Assembly: GCF_003605435.1 (NCBI RefSeq)
Contig: NZ_QXQB01000002.1
Location: 868,001 to 932,000 of the forward strand
Direction: 5' to 3'
Source of the DNA: Paenibacillus pinisoli
GTDB lineage: Bacteria; Bacillota; Bacilli; Paenibacillales; Paenibacillaceae
DNA length: 64,000 nucleotides
In this document: positions 1-8,970 of the stretch, piece after piece
Layout of the letters: the number at the start of each line of letters is the position of its first letter
Numbering within the stretch: position 1 is the stretch's first letter
Program-made: the position numbers and the translations under genes
The notes under the pieces: generated by a model
What the model saw: only the letters and a program-made list of their open reading frames with translations
Told to the model about the DNA's origin: nothing
Database searches by the model: none

Positions 1-3000
1 GGAGCCAATCGCTCCTGAAGCCCAGTGGGCAGCAGGCACATCCGACCATGCCTGATCCTCTGCGATGTACATCGGACGCACGAGCACCCGATTCAAGATG
101 GCGACCGCTTCCGCCCGCGTCACACTGCGGTTTGGACGGAAGCTTCCGTCTGCATAGCCGTTGATCCAGCCTTCATGCTCAGCGGATGCAATGGCAGCAG
201 AAGCCCAATGCGCGCTCGCATCCGGGTAGCTTGCTGGCCCTGATCCTTGCAGCTCGCGCCATCTTACGAGTATGCTTGCCAGCTCCGCTCGCGTCAGCGC
301 CTTGGATGGATGGAACCAACCATCCGGGTAGCCGCTCATCCAGCTATGGCCAGCAGCATAGGCAATAGCCTCTGCCGCCCAATGCGATTGCGGCACATCG
401 GCGAATATCGTATTCGTACCGCTGCCTACGGAAGCCTTGCCTGCTTGCATAGACAGCTTCATTAGCAGCATAGCAAGCTCTGCCCGCGTTACAGCCCGCT
501 CAGGCGCGAAGCTGCCATCTGCGTTCCCGTTAATGTAACGCTCATACGTGAGGGCAATTGGCTCAGCCTGCAGCAACACGGCACGAGAAGAGGACTGGAG
601 CTCTATCACAACCGCAATGGCCTGACCACCTGCATTATAGCGTACGGTTGCCGGCAAGAGAGCCGTTGTTCCGTTCCTTTCCACGAAAACAGCCAGCTTG
701 CGCAGCTCCGTCACTTCTAGGCCGGCAGGCAGCGGAAGAACGAGCGCACCTTTGCTAACCGATCCGTTTGCCGCAAAATCGATGGTCTCCCCTACCGGCT
801 TAGCCTGCCACTTCTTGCCCTCCGGCCCATTTTCCAGCTTGCTCAGCCATTGTCCGGTCTCGCTAGAGTCGCGCAATGCCCGTACACTCACATTCAGCTC
901 TCCATCTCCTCCGACCTCGACATCTGCCGGGATCTCGTAAGCTGCATCCCCGATGCCCAGCGTGATTTTGACATGATGTCCCTTCAACTGCAACATTGCT
1001 TTGGACGAAATATTGAATGCTATGGAGCCCTCAGGCAAAGCTTGTCCAAGGGGTTCAATGCGCAGCTCATTTTCCTTATCGCTTTGAACTAGGCTAACCA
1101 GCGAAGCTGCATCGTCCACTTTCAACTCAAACAGAGGCTGGCCGTTCTGGCTGCTTCTGATCGTCTCGTCCAGTCCCGCCCATTCCTTGCCGTTCAGCTT
1201 GGCGGAGAAGACTTTGGTTGAGATGCTGCTTCCTGAGGAGGCCAGCCTCTCGCGCGTGGCTTCAATCGTATAGGTCCGCTTCACAGAAGCAAGCGGAGCT
1301 GTGACGTCAATCCGAATCGTATTCACGCCAGGGCTTAGCAATACGGAGAGCGAGTCTCCTGCGGCAAGCTGCCTTCCATTCACAGATACGGATGCCGCAG
1401 CCTCTTCTGACTCAGCCTTCAGCATAATGGAAGGCACATCACTCGCCACTTGCAGCGTATAGCGAAGCTGGTCCGGGGCGAATTCCGGCGACAACGAAAG
1501 CTCCTCACCGCTGCCTTTAATAATAAGTGCAGCAAGCCTTGCATTTGTACTCCGGATATTGCTGATTTCAATCCTGGCTATAGCCTCGTTGCCTGCCGCA
1601 TCGCGGGTATAGACGGTATATGTTCCGTTCTCAGTCGCTTCCAAGACCAGCGTATCTGTAATGTCCTGAATTTGCCCTTCGCGAAAATATTCGATTGGCA
1701 AGTCGCCTTCCGCCCAATAAACTTTTTTGATTGTATTGCCGTCCCCTAACGCTGTGGCCTTGACCGTCACAGACACCGTATCCCCTGTTGGCTGCGTTGT
1801 ATCTGGCGTTAACTCCAGCGTCGGCTTTGCTGTCAGAATATTAGCGATGCTAATTTGCTGCAACGTCTGATTGCCAGCCTGATCCGTTGCAATCACCGTA
1901 TATGTGCCGTTGGAATATACCTCGAATTCGCCATTTTCAACTTCATTTGAGAACCATGGAAGATCCGGCATTGGGGCTGACGATGACCAGCGCACCTCGC
2001 TAATTCCGCTTTCATCATCCTCGGCAGTTACCGTGATCACGACATAATCATTGGTTGGAGCTGTTATATCAGGCGTTAATGCGAGCCTCGGCGCAGTACG
2101 GTCAATATTGGTTATATCAATGGAAGCCACGCTCTCGTTCCCGGCTTTATCTCTTGCATACACGGAATACTTGCCATTGTCCATTCCTTCGAACTCTGAT
2201 TCGGCAAGGATATCATTCCCGCCGCCAGAAGCGAAGAATGCAGGCTCCTGCTCGCCTGCTGCCCAGCGCAGAGCAGCCAGGGCGTTGCCATCGGCTTCGC
2301 CTTCCGTGCTGGCTGCAACATCTACGAATACAGTATCTCTTGTAGGCGTATCAGGAAATAGCGTTAACGTCAGCTGCGGCGCTTGCTTGAACACATTAGA
2401 TATCGTAATTGAAGCTAATCCATGATTGCCTGCTGTATCCTCTACATACACGCTATAAACTCCATTGCTGCTGGCATCAAATTGATCAGTGAACGATGTG
2501 CCCTCTCCTCCTTGGAAGTAGGCCGCAGTTCTCAAACCCTCTGCCCAAAGCTGCTTGCTTATTGCCACATTATCGGATGCCGCAGCTTGTACTATTACAT
2601 TCGCATTGGTCAGCTCCGTTGTGCTTGCTGTAAGGGCAACGCTCGGCGCCACGCGATCGATATTGGACACCGTCACCGGCAGCAACGTCACGTTGCCTAT
2701 AACATCTCTGGCGTATACGGTGTAATCCCCATTATCAGCCGCCATAAATGAATTCGTCAGCAAGGTGCCCCCTGCCACAAAGTAGCTCTCCGCTTGATTC
2801 CCAGCCGCCCACTTCAGCAGCTGCACGCCGCTTAACGCATCGCTGGCCTGAATCTGGACCGCTACATTCTGAGTCGTCGCTCCACTAGGCGTGAGCGTAT
2901 GGGAGAGAGTTGGTCCCGTTTTGTCGTAGATCACAGTTGTACCATCTGTTGCTCCAGTGACGACTGGACCAGGCGTACCGTCAATCGAGAATATGGAAGC

Positions 3001-3795
3001 AGACACCGGCAATGTGCCTTCGCTTATATCATCAGTCAGGTCAAAACTGGCGCTCCAATTCGTGCCGGAGCCTGATACTGTCAATTCCACCCCTGCCACC
3101 TTGATGACAGGCGGGGCAATTGGGATATCGCTCTGCAACGCAATCGTCACCGTATCCCCTGGCTTCGCATAGTCAGCATGTCCGCTATTGGATGTAATGG
3201 TTAGTGACTGCACATTTGGCGCTGTTCGATTAATCGTATAGTCCGCAAAAGTATGGTTGATTGTATTGTGCCAGCCGTCGGTAAACTCAACAAGCGACGC
3301 CCAAATGGCGTCAGCGGGTATATGGAAAGCATCGGATACCGTATATGTATCCACACCATTCACCGAATAGCGAAATACCGTGTTGCCAATTGGATTGATA
3401 TTAAGGCTTTCAACTTGAAAAGAAGATATGGTTGCCCAAGCGGCCGTCGCCGGGATGCTCATAGGGTCAGTCGTCTGTTCAATCTCGCCGAAATTGCTAT
3501 AGGTAAACACCTTGTTCCAGCTATTTCGAGTCCAGCTGCCATCGTAATAGTTGGATACTGTTACCCATTTGGCAGCAGCCGGCGGCGTCGAGCTTTGCTG
3601 CACTACGCCATTATGGCTAAAGGTATATTCCGTGACATGACTGGAATATATTCTGTTGGAATAGGTCTCATAACTCGTCATAATCTGTACTTGATAAGCT
3701 GCTGCGCTAACCTTAGCCACATATGCAAACGATCCGATAAGAGGCAGCAGAAGCGTAATCATGGCTACCGTGGAGAAAAACCTTCTTTTTTTCAT
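1..3795 (-). CDS. Giant secreted Ig-like/SLH-domain surface protein (C-terminus off window)
   Basis: The minus frame is open from the ATG at 3795 to the left window edge (1265 codons) with no stop, so the C-terminus is missing. The start MKKRRFFSTVAMITLL has a signal peptide ending near SAAAY. A unique region of about 180 residues follows, then at least six Ig-like repeats of about 85 residues with the recurring pattern PTN..V.VTV ... NGTYTVYARDAAGN. Next comes a cadherin-like beta-sandwich (about residues 840-930) and SLH motifs near residues 1078-1105, 1128-1177 and 1186-1240. The last visible residues, AHWASGAIGS, are the conserved opening of another SLH segment, so only some tens of residues are probably missing. 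SLH domains bind pyruvylated secondary wall polymer, so the protein should sit on the cell surface. No catalytic domain was recognised; adhesive or structural use is inference. Confidence 0.85.
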   Translation of the reverse strand, partial: MKKRRFFSTVAMITLLLPLIGSFAYVAKVSAAAYQVQIMTSYETYSNRIYSSHVTEYTFSHNGVVQQSSTPPAAAKWVTVSNYYDGSWTRNSWNKVFTYSNFGEIEQTTDPMSIPATAAWATISSFQVESLNINPIGNTVFRYSVNGVDTYTVSDAFHIPADAIWASLVEFTDGWHNTINHTFADYTINRTAPNVQSLTITSNSGHADYAKPGDTVTIALQSDIPIAPPVIKVAGVELTVSGSGTNWSASFDLTDDISEGTLPVSASIFSIDGTPGPVVTGATDGTTVIYDKTGPTLSHTLTPSGATTQNVAVQIQASDALSGVQLLKWAAGNQAESYFVAGGTLLTNSFMAADNGDYTVYARDVIGNVTLLPVTVSNIDRVAPSVALTASTTELTNANVIVQAAASDNVAISKQLWAEGLRTAAYFQGGEGTSFTDQFDASSNGVYSVYVEDTAGNHGLASITISNVFKQAPQLTLTLFPDTPTRDTVFVDVAASTEGEADGNALAALRWAAGEQEPAFFASGGGNDILAESEFEGMDNGKYSVYARDKAGNESVASIDITNIDRTAPRLALTPDITAPTNDYVVITVTAEDDESGISEVRWSSSAPMPDLPWFSNEVENGEFEVYSNGTYTVIATDQAGNQTLQQISIANILTAKPTLELTPDTTQPTGDTVSVTVKATALGDGNTIKKVYWAEGDLPIEYFREGQIQDITDTLVLEATENGTYTVYTRDAAGNEAIARIEISNIRSTNARLAALIIKGSGEELSLSPEFAPDQLRYTLQVASDVPSIMLKAESEEAAASVSVNGRQLAAGDSLSVLLSPGVNTIRIDVTAPLASVKRTYTIEATRERLASSGSSISTKVFSAKLNGKEWAGLDETIRSSQNGQPLFELKVDDAASLVSLVQSDKENELRIEPLGQALPEGSIAFNISSKAMLQLKGHHVKITLGIGDAAYEIPADVEVGGDGELNVSVRALRDSSETGQWLSKLENGPEGKKWQAKPVGETIDFAANGSVSKGALVLPLPAGLEVTELRKLAVFVERNGTTALLPATVRYNAGGQAIAVVIELQSSSRAVLLQAEPIALTYERYINGNADGSFAPERAVTRAELAMLLMKLSMQAGKASVGSGTNTIFADVPQSHWAAEAIAYAAGHSWMSGYPDGWFHPSKALTRAELASILVRWRELQGSGPASYPDASAHWASAAIASAEHEGWINGYADGSFRPNRSVTRAEAVAILNRVLVRPMYIAEDQAWSDVPAAHWASGAIGS

Positions 3796-3911
3796 GCGAA
3801 TGTCCCTTTCATTCATAATCTTGATTCCATCCGTAATCTTAATGGATAACCAGGCATATAACTATTCCCCATTTGGGGGATTGTTCCGATAGAACAGCCT
3901 CTTAACAATCA

Positions 3912-3951
3912 CAAAAAAACAGAGCATCGGCATCCGGCACCGAGCTCTGTT
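3912..3951 (-). terminator. Intrinsic terminator of the LOG-family gene
   Basis: On the minus strand, arms ACAGAGC and GCTCTGT close a hairpin followed by seven Ts. It lies about 75 bases after the LOG gene stop and ahead of the SLH gene start. Confidence 0.75.
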
Positions 3952-4024
3952 CTATCTTTTTCTATTCTATTCTCTGATCGGACCCAATAACGGACATTAT
4001 CGAAGATAGCAAGTACCTAAACAA

Positions 4025-4606
4025 TCAAGTGCGCTGTTCATTCAGATAGGTTTTGACAGAAGGGGCTTCATAATTCGAGAACTGCTGCAAGATTCCTTCT
4101 GGCGTGTCGTCTGTGATGACCATAGTACGATACTTCGGCTGCATGAATTGTTCCCTCTGCATGACATTAAACATAGACACAATCGGATCAAAATAGTGAT
4201 TAATATTCAATAAGCCACACGGCTTGCGATGCAACCCCAGCTGGCCCCAAGTAAAGATTTCGAAAAACTCTTCCATAGTCCCAGGTCCGCCAGGCAGAGC
4301 GATGAATCCATCTGCCAATTCAGCCATCTTGGCCTTGCGCTCATGCATGGAATCCACCATCACAAGCTCTGTCAGCCCTTTATGCGCAATTTCCCGATCC
4401 TGCAAAAAGAATGGAAGCACCCCGATCACGCTGCCTCCTTGCTCCAGCACAGCATCAGCAACCGCGCCCATCAGCCCGACATTGGCGCCGCCATAAATAA
4501 GAGTAATCTGTCGTTCAGCCAGCGCATGGCCTAGCCTCACTGCACTTTCTTTATAAATAGAAGAGGCTCCTTCGCTGGAGCCGCAAAAGACGGCGATCGA
4601 TTTCAT
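4025..4606 (-). CDS. LOG family protein (cytokinin riboside 5'-monophosphate phosphoribohydrolase type)
   Basis: The product has about 193 residues, the usual length for the LOG / YvdD family. Family marks are the Rossmann-like N-terminus MKSIAVFCGSSEG, YGGANVGLMG near residue 40, and the signature PGGPGTMEEFFE near residue 106. Characterised members cleave the N-glycosidic bond of nucleoside 5'-monophosphates to free base and ribose phosphate; the bacterial in vivo substrate is often unknown. A TTG 15 bases upstream is in frame, but the ATG at 4606 is preferred because GGAG lies nine bases before it. The stop of a MazG-like remnant lies just upstream, which suggests the gene was once second in a small nucleotide-metabolism unit. 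Confidence 0.85.
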   Translation of the reverse strand: MKSIAVFCGSSEGASSIYKESAVRLGHALAERQITLIYGGANVGLMGAVADAVLEQGGSVIGVLPFFLQDREIAHKGLTELVMVDSMHERKAKMAELADGFIALPGGPGTMEEFFEIFTWGQLGLHRKPCGLLNINHYFDPIVSMFNVMQREQFMQPKYRTMVITDDTPEGILQQFSNYEAPSVKTYLNEQRT

Positions 4607-4624
4607 AATCACACACTCCAATTA

Positions 4625-4801
4625 TTATTCTGTAGAATAGCGTGCTTCAAGCTTTTGCTTATGCGCTTTTAAAATATCTTCAAGAGTTATATCATATCGA
4701 TTGGCAATGACAATAAGATTCCTCAGCACATCTCCAAGCTCTTCCGTCAGATCGGATTTGTTCACCTCGTAGGTGCCTTCTGCCTCATCAGGGCGATCTC
4801 G
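4625..4801 (-). pseudogene. MazG-like nucleotide pyrophosphohydrolase remnant
   Basis: The open frame after an in-frame TGA (4802-4804) encodes about 58 residues: RDRPDEAEG... then LTEELGDVLRNLIVIANRYD and a charged helical tail ending LEARYSTE. The ELGD (ExxD) block followed by a hydrophobic helix resembles the C-terminal half of small MazG-type pyrophosphatases. There is no usable ATG or ribosome binding site and the N-terminal EExxE helix is absent. The same frame stays open above the TGA for about 20 codons, consistent with decay. Assignment rests on one short motif, so family confidence is moderate. Confidence 0.45.
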
Positions 4802-4882
4802 TCACAAAAAATCATACCATAATGGATAAGCGCTAGCTACGCCTAGCTCATGTAACAACTCCGAGAGCCAGCAAATCATCCC

Positions 4883-4941
4883 AACGCCAAAGAGATTGCA
4901 ACAGGTCACTTGCCCATGATCTGTCACAACCCTTAAACTCG
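4883..4941 (-). repeat. Dispersed hairpin repeat, copy A
   Basis: Imperfect dyad read on the minus strand as GGGTTGTGACAG ... CTGTTGCAATCTCTTTGGCG, about 35 bases beyond the stop of the gene at 4976-7339. It matches five other elements in this window (consensus GGGGCTGTGACAGG, spacer, CCTGTTGCGGCCC, CTTTTTGG). Its position after a stop suggests a terminator role; the U-tract is weak. Confidence 0.6.
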
Positions 4942-4975
4942 CTTCAGAAGCGCATGTGAGCCAAACCCTCAGTTG

Positions 4976-7339
4976 TTAGTTCGAATAGCTCTTCAATATA
5001 AAGGCCGGTTTCCCATCCGCTCCGTTGCGTACTTCCATGTCTTCATAAAAGCCGTCAACGACAAACCTGTCATAGCCTGAATCCACCATACTTAGTTTTA
5101 TGATTTCTGTATAAAAAGGACCGTACGCCGCAGATTCCCCGTTCTGTTGTTGATAACGGTCATTCTCATCACTGTGCAGCAAGACATACAAATGATCCTT
5201 GTAACGGATCAGCTTGCCGATGTCCGAAAAGTTTTGCCGAAATACTTCGAGCACGTCATTGCGCTGCAAATCGATCGCGATAATACGATAGCCTTGAACC
5301 AGATAAAGAACGCCGCGTGCTTCATCTAATTGACTAGAGTTCTCTCCATGCGGCGTTCGATCATAGATGCCATCCGGTTGGGAGCGCGGAAATTCGATTC
5401 GGCCCAACCCATTGCCTTGACGATCAAATCTCTCCAATCGGTGGTCAAGCATGACGAGTATCTCATCACGGTAAGGGATGATCTGCACATTGCCGGCATA
5501 GTTTTCGTTATAGCCTACAAAGAAGGAACGCAGCTCTTTCTCCCGCTCGCGGTATTGGTACAATACACCTTCGAAATAATACCACGTGAGCCGGCTCTCT
5601 TTATCCTCTAGATATTGCTGAGTACTGAAGTGCTTATCTGTTTCATATGCCATCTTCGCCGTAGATTTGAAAGCTAAGGGCTTCTTCCCCTTTAACGCGA
5701 AGCTTGAGTCGATGGTAATGAGACTGTCCTCGGAAGATACCGTCAATTGATTCACCTCAAGTGACAGCCGATACGGTGCAGGAACCGAAACCTCAGCTTT
5801 GATCTGCAGTTGTTCATCCAGCTTAAGCACACGCGAACCCTCGGTATCCGCTACGATCCAGCTTTCGCCGACTCGCACGAAATCTCTCGCTGTATGGCCG
5901 CCTGCCGCTTCACCTATCGATACGGAAAGCGTGACCGGCATATTGCCAATTTTCTGTAATTCACCGTCTTTGTATACGAAGAAGTGATTGTCGTACAGCA
6001 CGTACCATCTTCCATCGATAAGACGGAACGTTTTCCCGTAACCATAATCACTGTCCATTAGCACATTATCCATCGCCCTCATGAGATCCTCGGGAATTTC
6101 GGCGTTCGTGTTATATTCCTCATATTCTATGGCGGGCACTCTCGGCTTCGTCCAATCTGAATCATAATTGGGACGCAGCTCCATGCTCGATTTATAATTT
6201 TCCAATGGGGTTAGCCATATCGGATTCCCCCCTGGCGATCCGGCATGTATGAGATCGAACCAGGAGATTTGCTTCTTTTCATTCCCCGCTTGGTAGGTCA
6301 ATAAGAGGCCTTGATTCGAGATCAACCGTGAGCCGGCTGTAGAGAATGACATCCATTTCGGTTCCCCGACTTGCTTTCGCCCATCCTCCAGATAAGTCTC
6401 TGCGTACTGCATAGTTTCCAGCTTATCGGGCAGGATCTGCGTAAATATTAAGGAATAAGGCGTAAGCATCTGCCAATCCTCATCCCATAACCTGGGTTCA
6501 ACGGCAATTGGCGTGTCCTCATAATTTCCATTCAAAAACATCATAACCTCTTCATTCCCTGAAGAGCGGAAACGCCCCAGCAACTGATGAGAAGCGTCTA
6601 GGCTGTCTATCTCCTTTATATCCAATAACTCTAAGTCCAAGTATCGTCTTGCAAGCAGCAAAGGAGCTTCAGAATAGAGTATCGTGTCGCCTTTATCCCT
6701 ATACATATGAAGGGTCGAGCCATCCGCTAGATTGAACTTGCTCCCCTCTGTTACATAACGCATTTCTTGCTGCTTATGATCACGATCCGGCAATGTTTCA
6801 AGACTTCCCCTATTCATAGTGACCCAATTGTCGAGTGCAGGATCAAGGAGATGATCGGAGTAGGCTTCACCATTGACTACTGTCGCAATGAATAGCCGAG
6901 GATGCTCTGCCGCCAGCATTTGCAATACTTCCTGCGGTCCGAAAAAAGTCGTATCCTCATAATCCACAACCGTTCTTGCTCCGATCTGAATACCTAGCCA
7001 TTGCCCCTGCAACCCTGATTCGCTATTCTGCTCGTTAATCTGCACGCCGAGAAGCAAGCGATCGCCATTCATCCACGCCTTGGCATAATAAGGCTCCTTC
7101 CATTCGTATAGGCTTACAGCCTTTGAACCGTCATTCAAGCTATATAGCTTGCGATTCTGAACGTACAAGGAAGATTGGTTATTCTTCCATAAAATATACG
7201 GCTCTTGGACATCCAATCGGAATTCCATTGGCGAATCGATATGATTTCCTGCGGGGCTTTCTCTTAAGAAAAGGGCTAAACCAATCAACATTATTGTGCA
7301 GATACATGCGATGTATACAACCTTTTTCTTTATCGACAT
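4976..7339 (-). CDS. Membrane-anchored extracytoplasmic protein of unknown function
   Basis: I do not recognise a family for this 787-residue product. The N-terminus MSIKKKVVYIACICTIMLIG has three lysines and one hydrophobic segment with no clear cleavage site or lipobox, so a signal anchor with a large outside domain is likely. The rest lacks further membrane segments. It is rich in short beta-strand patterns such as GRWYVLYDNHFFVYKDGEL, SWIVADTEGSRVLKLDE and GVLYLVQGYRIIAIDLQ, which read like propeller blades; this is inference. RBS AGAGGGG lies upstream of the ATG at 7339. The gene stands alone, with its own terminator-like repeat downstream and the MocR gene's terminator upstream. Confidence 0.75.
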   Translation of the reverse strand: MSIKKKVVYIACICTIMLIGLALFLRESPAGNHIDSPMEFRLDVQEPYILWKNNQSSLYVQNRKLYSLNDGSKAVSLYEWKEPYYAKAWMNGDRLLLGVQINEQNSESGLQGQWLGIQIGARTVVDYEDTTFFGPQEVLQMLAAEHPRLFIATVVNGEAYSDHLLDPALDNWVTMNRGSLETLPDRDHKQQEMRYVTEGSKFNLADGSTLHMYRDKGDTILYSEAPLLLARRYLDLELLDIKEIDSLDASHQLLGRFRSSGNEEVMMFLNGNYEDTPIAVEPRLWDEDWQMLTPYSLIFTQILPDKLETMQYAETYLEDGRKQVGEPKWMSFSTAGSRLISNQGLLLTYQAGNEKKQISWFDLIHAGSPGGNPIWLTPLENYKSSMELRPNYDSDWTKPRVPAIEYEEYNTNAEIPEDLMRAMDNVLMDSDYGYGKTFRLIDGRWYVLYDNHFFVYKDGELQKIGNMPVTLSVSIGEAAGGHTARDFVRVGESWIVADTEGSRVLKLDEQLQIKAEVSVPAPYRLSLEVNQLTVSSEDSLITIDSSFALKGKKPLAFKSTAKMAYETDKHFSTQQYLEDKESRLTWYYFEGVLYQYREREKELRSFFVGYNENYAGNVQIIPYRDEILVMLDHRLERFDRQGNGLGRIEFPRSQPDGIYDRTPHGENSSQLDEARGVLYLVQGYRIIAIDLQRNDVLEVFRQNFSDIGKLIRYKDHLYVLLHSDENDRYQQQNGESAAYGPFYTEIIKLSMVDSGYDRFVVDGFYEDMEVRNGADGKPAFILKSYSN

Positions 7340-7417
7340 ATGCCCACAGGCCCCTCTCCATTTTCCCTAAACTCTTCATAAATGTGTAAACGTATTTTAA
7401 TTGGAAAATGTTTCTTG

Positions 7418-7472
7418 CAAAAAAAGCCCCCATAGTCTGTACGCTTGAAAAAGCGTTTAGTCTATGGGGGGA
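7418..7472 (-). terminator. Intrinsic terminator of the MocR-type regulator
   Basis: Minus-strand arms CTATGGGGG and CCCCCATAG enclose a second small stem (AAACGCTTTTT / AAGCGT) and run into TTTTTTTGC just after the regulator's stop. Confidence 0.8.
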
Positions 7473-7482
7473 AGCTTATCCT

Positions 7483-8823
7483 TTACCGGTCACCCTTGCG
7501 CACTTCCTCTACAATTGCCTTGACCCCTTCATCGATCCCCTCGGGCTTTGTCTGGGAAATGCTGATCCGCAGGAACTTCTCCCGCTCCAAATAATTGGAT
7601 AAATAGAACCCTTTACTGGATAAGACACTAATATTTCTCGCTGCAAGCCGCTTTAAGAGACGCTCCACATTAACCGTCGGCTTCAGCTTAAAGTGCGTAT
7701 AGATGCCTGACGGGATATAGGGCACTTCCATAATCCCCGGTTCATTATACCGCTCTACCGATTCATTCAAGGCCAGCATTCGTGATGCGTACAAGCTGCC
7801 TATCTTGCGCTTATGCCGCTCGTACATGCCATTTTTAATGTACACTTCAAGGGCCGCCTGGGATAGCAGTGAAGTATCAGGATATATTTTGTAAGCATGA
7901 AAAGTCTTCAACAGCCGCTCGGGCAATACGACCGCGCCTACTCTCAAGCCTGGAAAGATGATCTTGGAGAAGCTTTTTACGTAAATGACATGCGATCCCC
8001 CATCGTAAGCATAGATCGGATCGGATTGACGGTCTGCGCCCAAGTCAGCCATATAATCGTCTTCCACGATAAACACGTCGTATTTTCGGGCCAGCTTGGC
8101 GATAATCCTTTTCTCTTCCGCACTATAGGAAGTGCCAAGCGGATTATGATACCTGGACATCGTATAGAAAAATTTGATATTGCCGCTCTTGAACCACCCC
8201 TCCAATTCCTGAAGATCTATGCCTGCTGCCGTACGAGCGATGCCATAGACAGGTACGCCTTCCCTCTCAAGAAATTGCAAATAACGATCGTAGCTCGGTT
8301 GTTCGACCAACACCGTTTCTTTACCGTTCGGAAATGGCATCTTCGCTAAAACTTCCAGTGCCTGCTGCGCTCCAGAGGTGACAAAAATTCTCTCGATTTT
8401 CGTGAATACCTGATCATTGGCCAAGTGAGAAACAAGCGTATGGCGAAATGACTCTAGTCCCAGCGGATCGCCGTAAGTAAACAAGTCGTACTTGTAAATA
8501 TCGATGGCTTTGTTCAGACAATGCTGAAAATCCAAATAAGGGAATGCCTCCACATCCGGCAGTACGGTAGCGAAATAGATCATGTTGCTGTCTCGGCTGT
8601 CTCGCCAATCTCCCGGCTTTACGACCACATAAAAGCCGCTTTGCGGAACCGAATAAATGATATGGCGCTTCTCCAGCTCCGCATAAGCTCTTGTGATCGT
8701 GCTGATGCTGCACCCATAAGCCTCCGCGGCGCTTCGGACAGAAGGCAGCTTTTGACCAGGTGGGTACATCCCCTGCCGAATCTTATTCTCCATATCGGTT
8801 ATGATTGCAAAATATTTTTTCAT
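7483..8823 (-). CDS. MocR/PdxR-type GntR regulator with aminotransferase-like domain
   Basis: The product is 446 residues from MKKYFAII. The N-terminal 70 residues form a GntR winged helix-turn-helix (PPGQKLPSVRSAAEAYGCS..TITRAY.ELE). The remainder is a fold-type I aminotransferase-like domain with the PLP lysine context VKSFSKIIFPGLRVG and the conserved D in FIVEDDYMADL. MocR proteins use PLP or an amine effector to control transcription rather than to catalyse transamination. An ATG 66 bases further upstream is in frame, but GGGAG seven bases before 8823 fixes the start there. The gene is divergent from an EamA transporter, and a perfect 22-base palindrome lies between them, so it probably controls itself and that transporter. 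Confidence 0.88.
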   Translation of the reverse strand: MKKYFAIITDMENKIRQGMYPPGQKLPSVRSAAEAYGCSISTITRAYAELEKRHIIYSVPQSGFYVVVKPGDWRDSRDSNMIYFATVLPDVEAFPYLDFQHCLNKAIDIYKYDLFTYGDPLGLESFRHTLVSHLANDQVFTKIERIFVTSGAQQALEVLAKMPFPNGKETVLVEQPSYDRYLQFLEREGVPVYGIARTAAGIDLQELEGWFKSGNIKFFYTMSRYHNPLGTSYSAEEKRIIAKLARKYDVFIVEDDYMADLGADRQSDPIYAYDGGSHVIYVKSFSKIIFPGLRVGAVVLPERLLKTFHAYKIYPDTSLLSQAALEVYIKNGMYERHKRKIGSLYASRMLALNESVERYNEPGIMEVPYIPSGIYTHFKLKPTVNVERLLKRLAARNISVLSSKGFYLSNYLEREKFLRISISQTKPEGIDEGVKAIVEEVRKGDR

Positions 8824-8846
8824 GCTGCACTCCCATTCACGCCAGA

Positions 8847-8868
8847 CCAACTGTATCGATACAGTTGG
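8847..8868. promoter_or_regulatory. Perfect 22-bp palindrome, probable MocR operator
   Basis: CCAACTGTATC is followed directly by its exact reverse complement, GATACAGTTGG. It lies 24 bases upstream of the regulator's ATG, in the intergenic region shared with the EamA gene. Position and symmetry fit autoregulation by the MocR protein; no binding data are available here. Confidence 0.7.
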
Positions 8869-8970
8869 AGCAATATAATGTTGTTCCAATTATCAATTTA
8901 TCATATCTTCAACTTAACGGTTTCAGACGTTCGCGAACACGCCGCCGTTAGTTAGAGAGGATGATGCAAC

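Noticed and set aside
1..3795. Many short plus-strand frames opposite the SLH protein
   Set aside because: All are shadows of the long minus frame, which carries a signal peptide, Ig-like repeats and SLH motifs.
4805..4870. Peptide WLSELLHELG...PLWYD resembling the RNase H end of retroelement polyproteins
   Set aside because: The match is about 20 residues by eye, no other reverse transcriptase motif is near, and such elements are eukaryotic; chance is the simpler reading.
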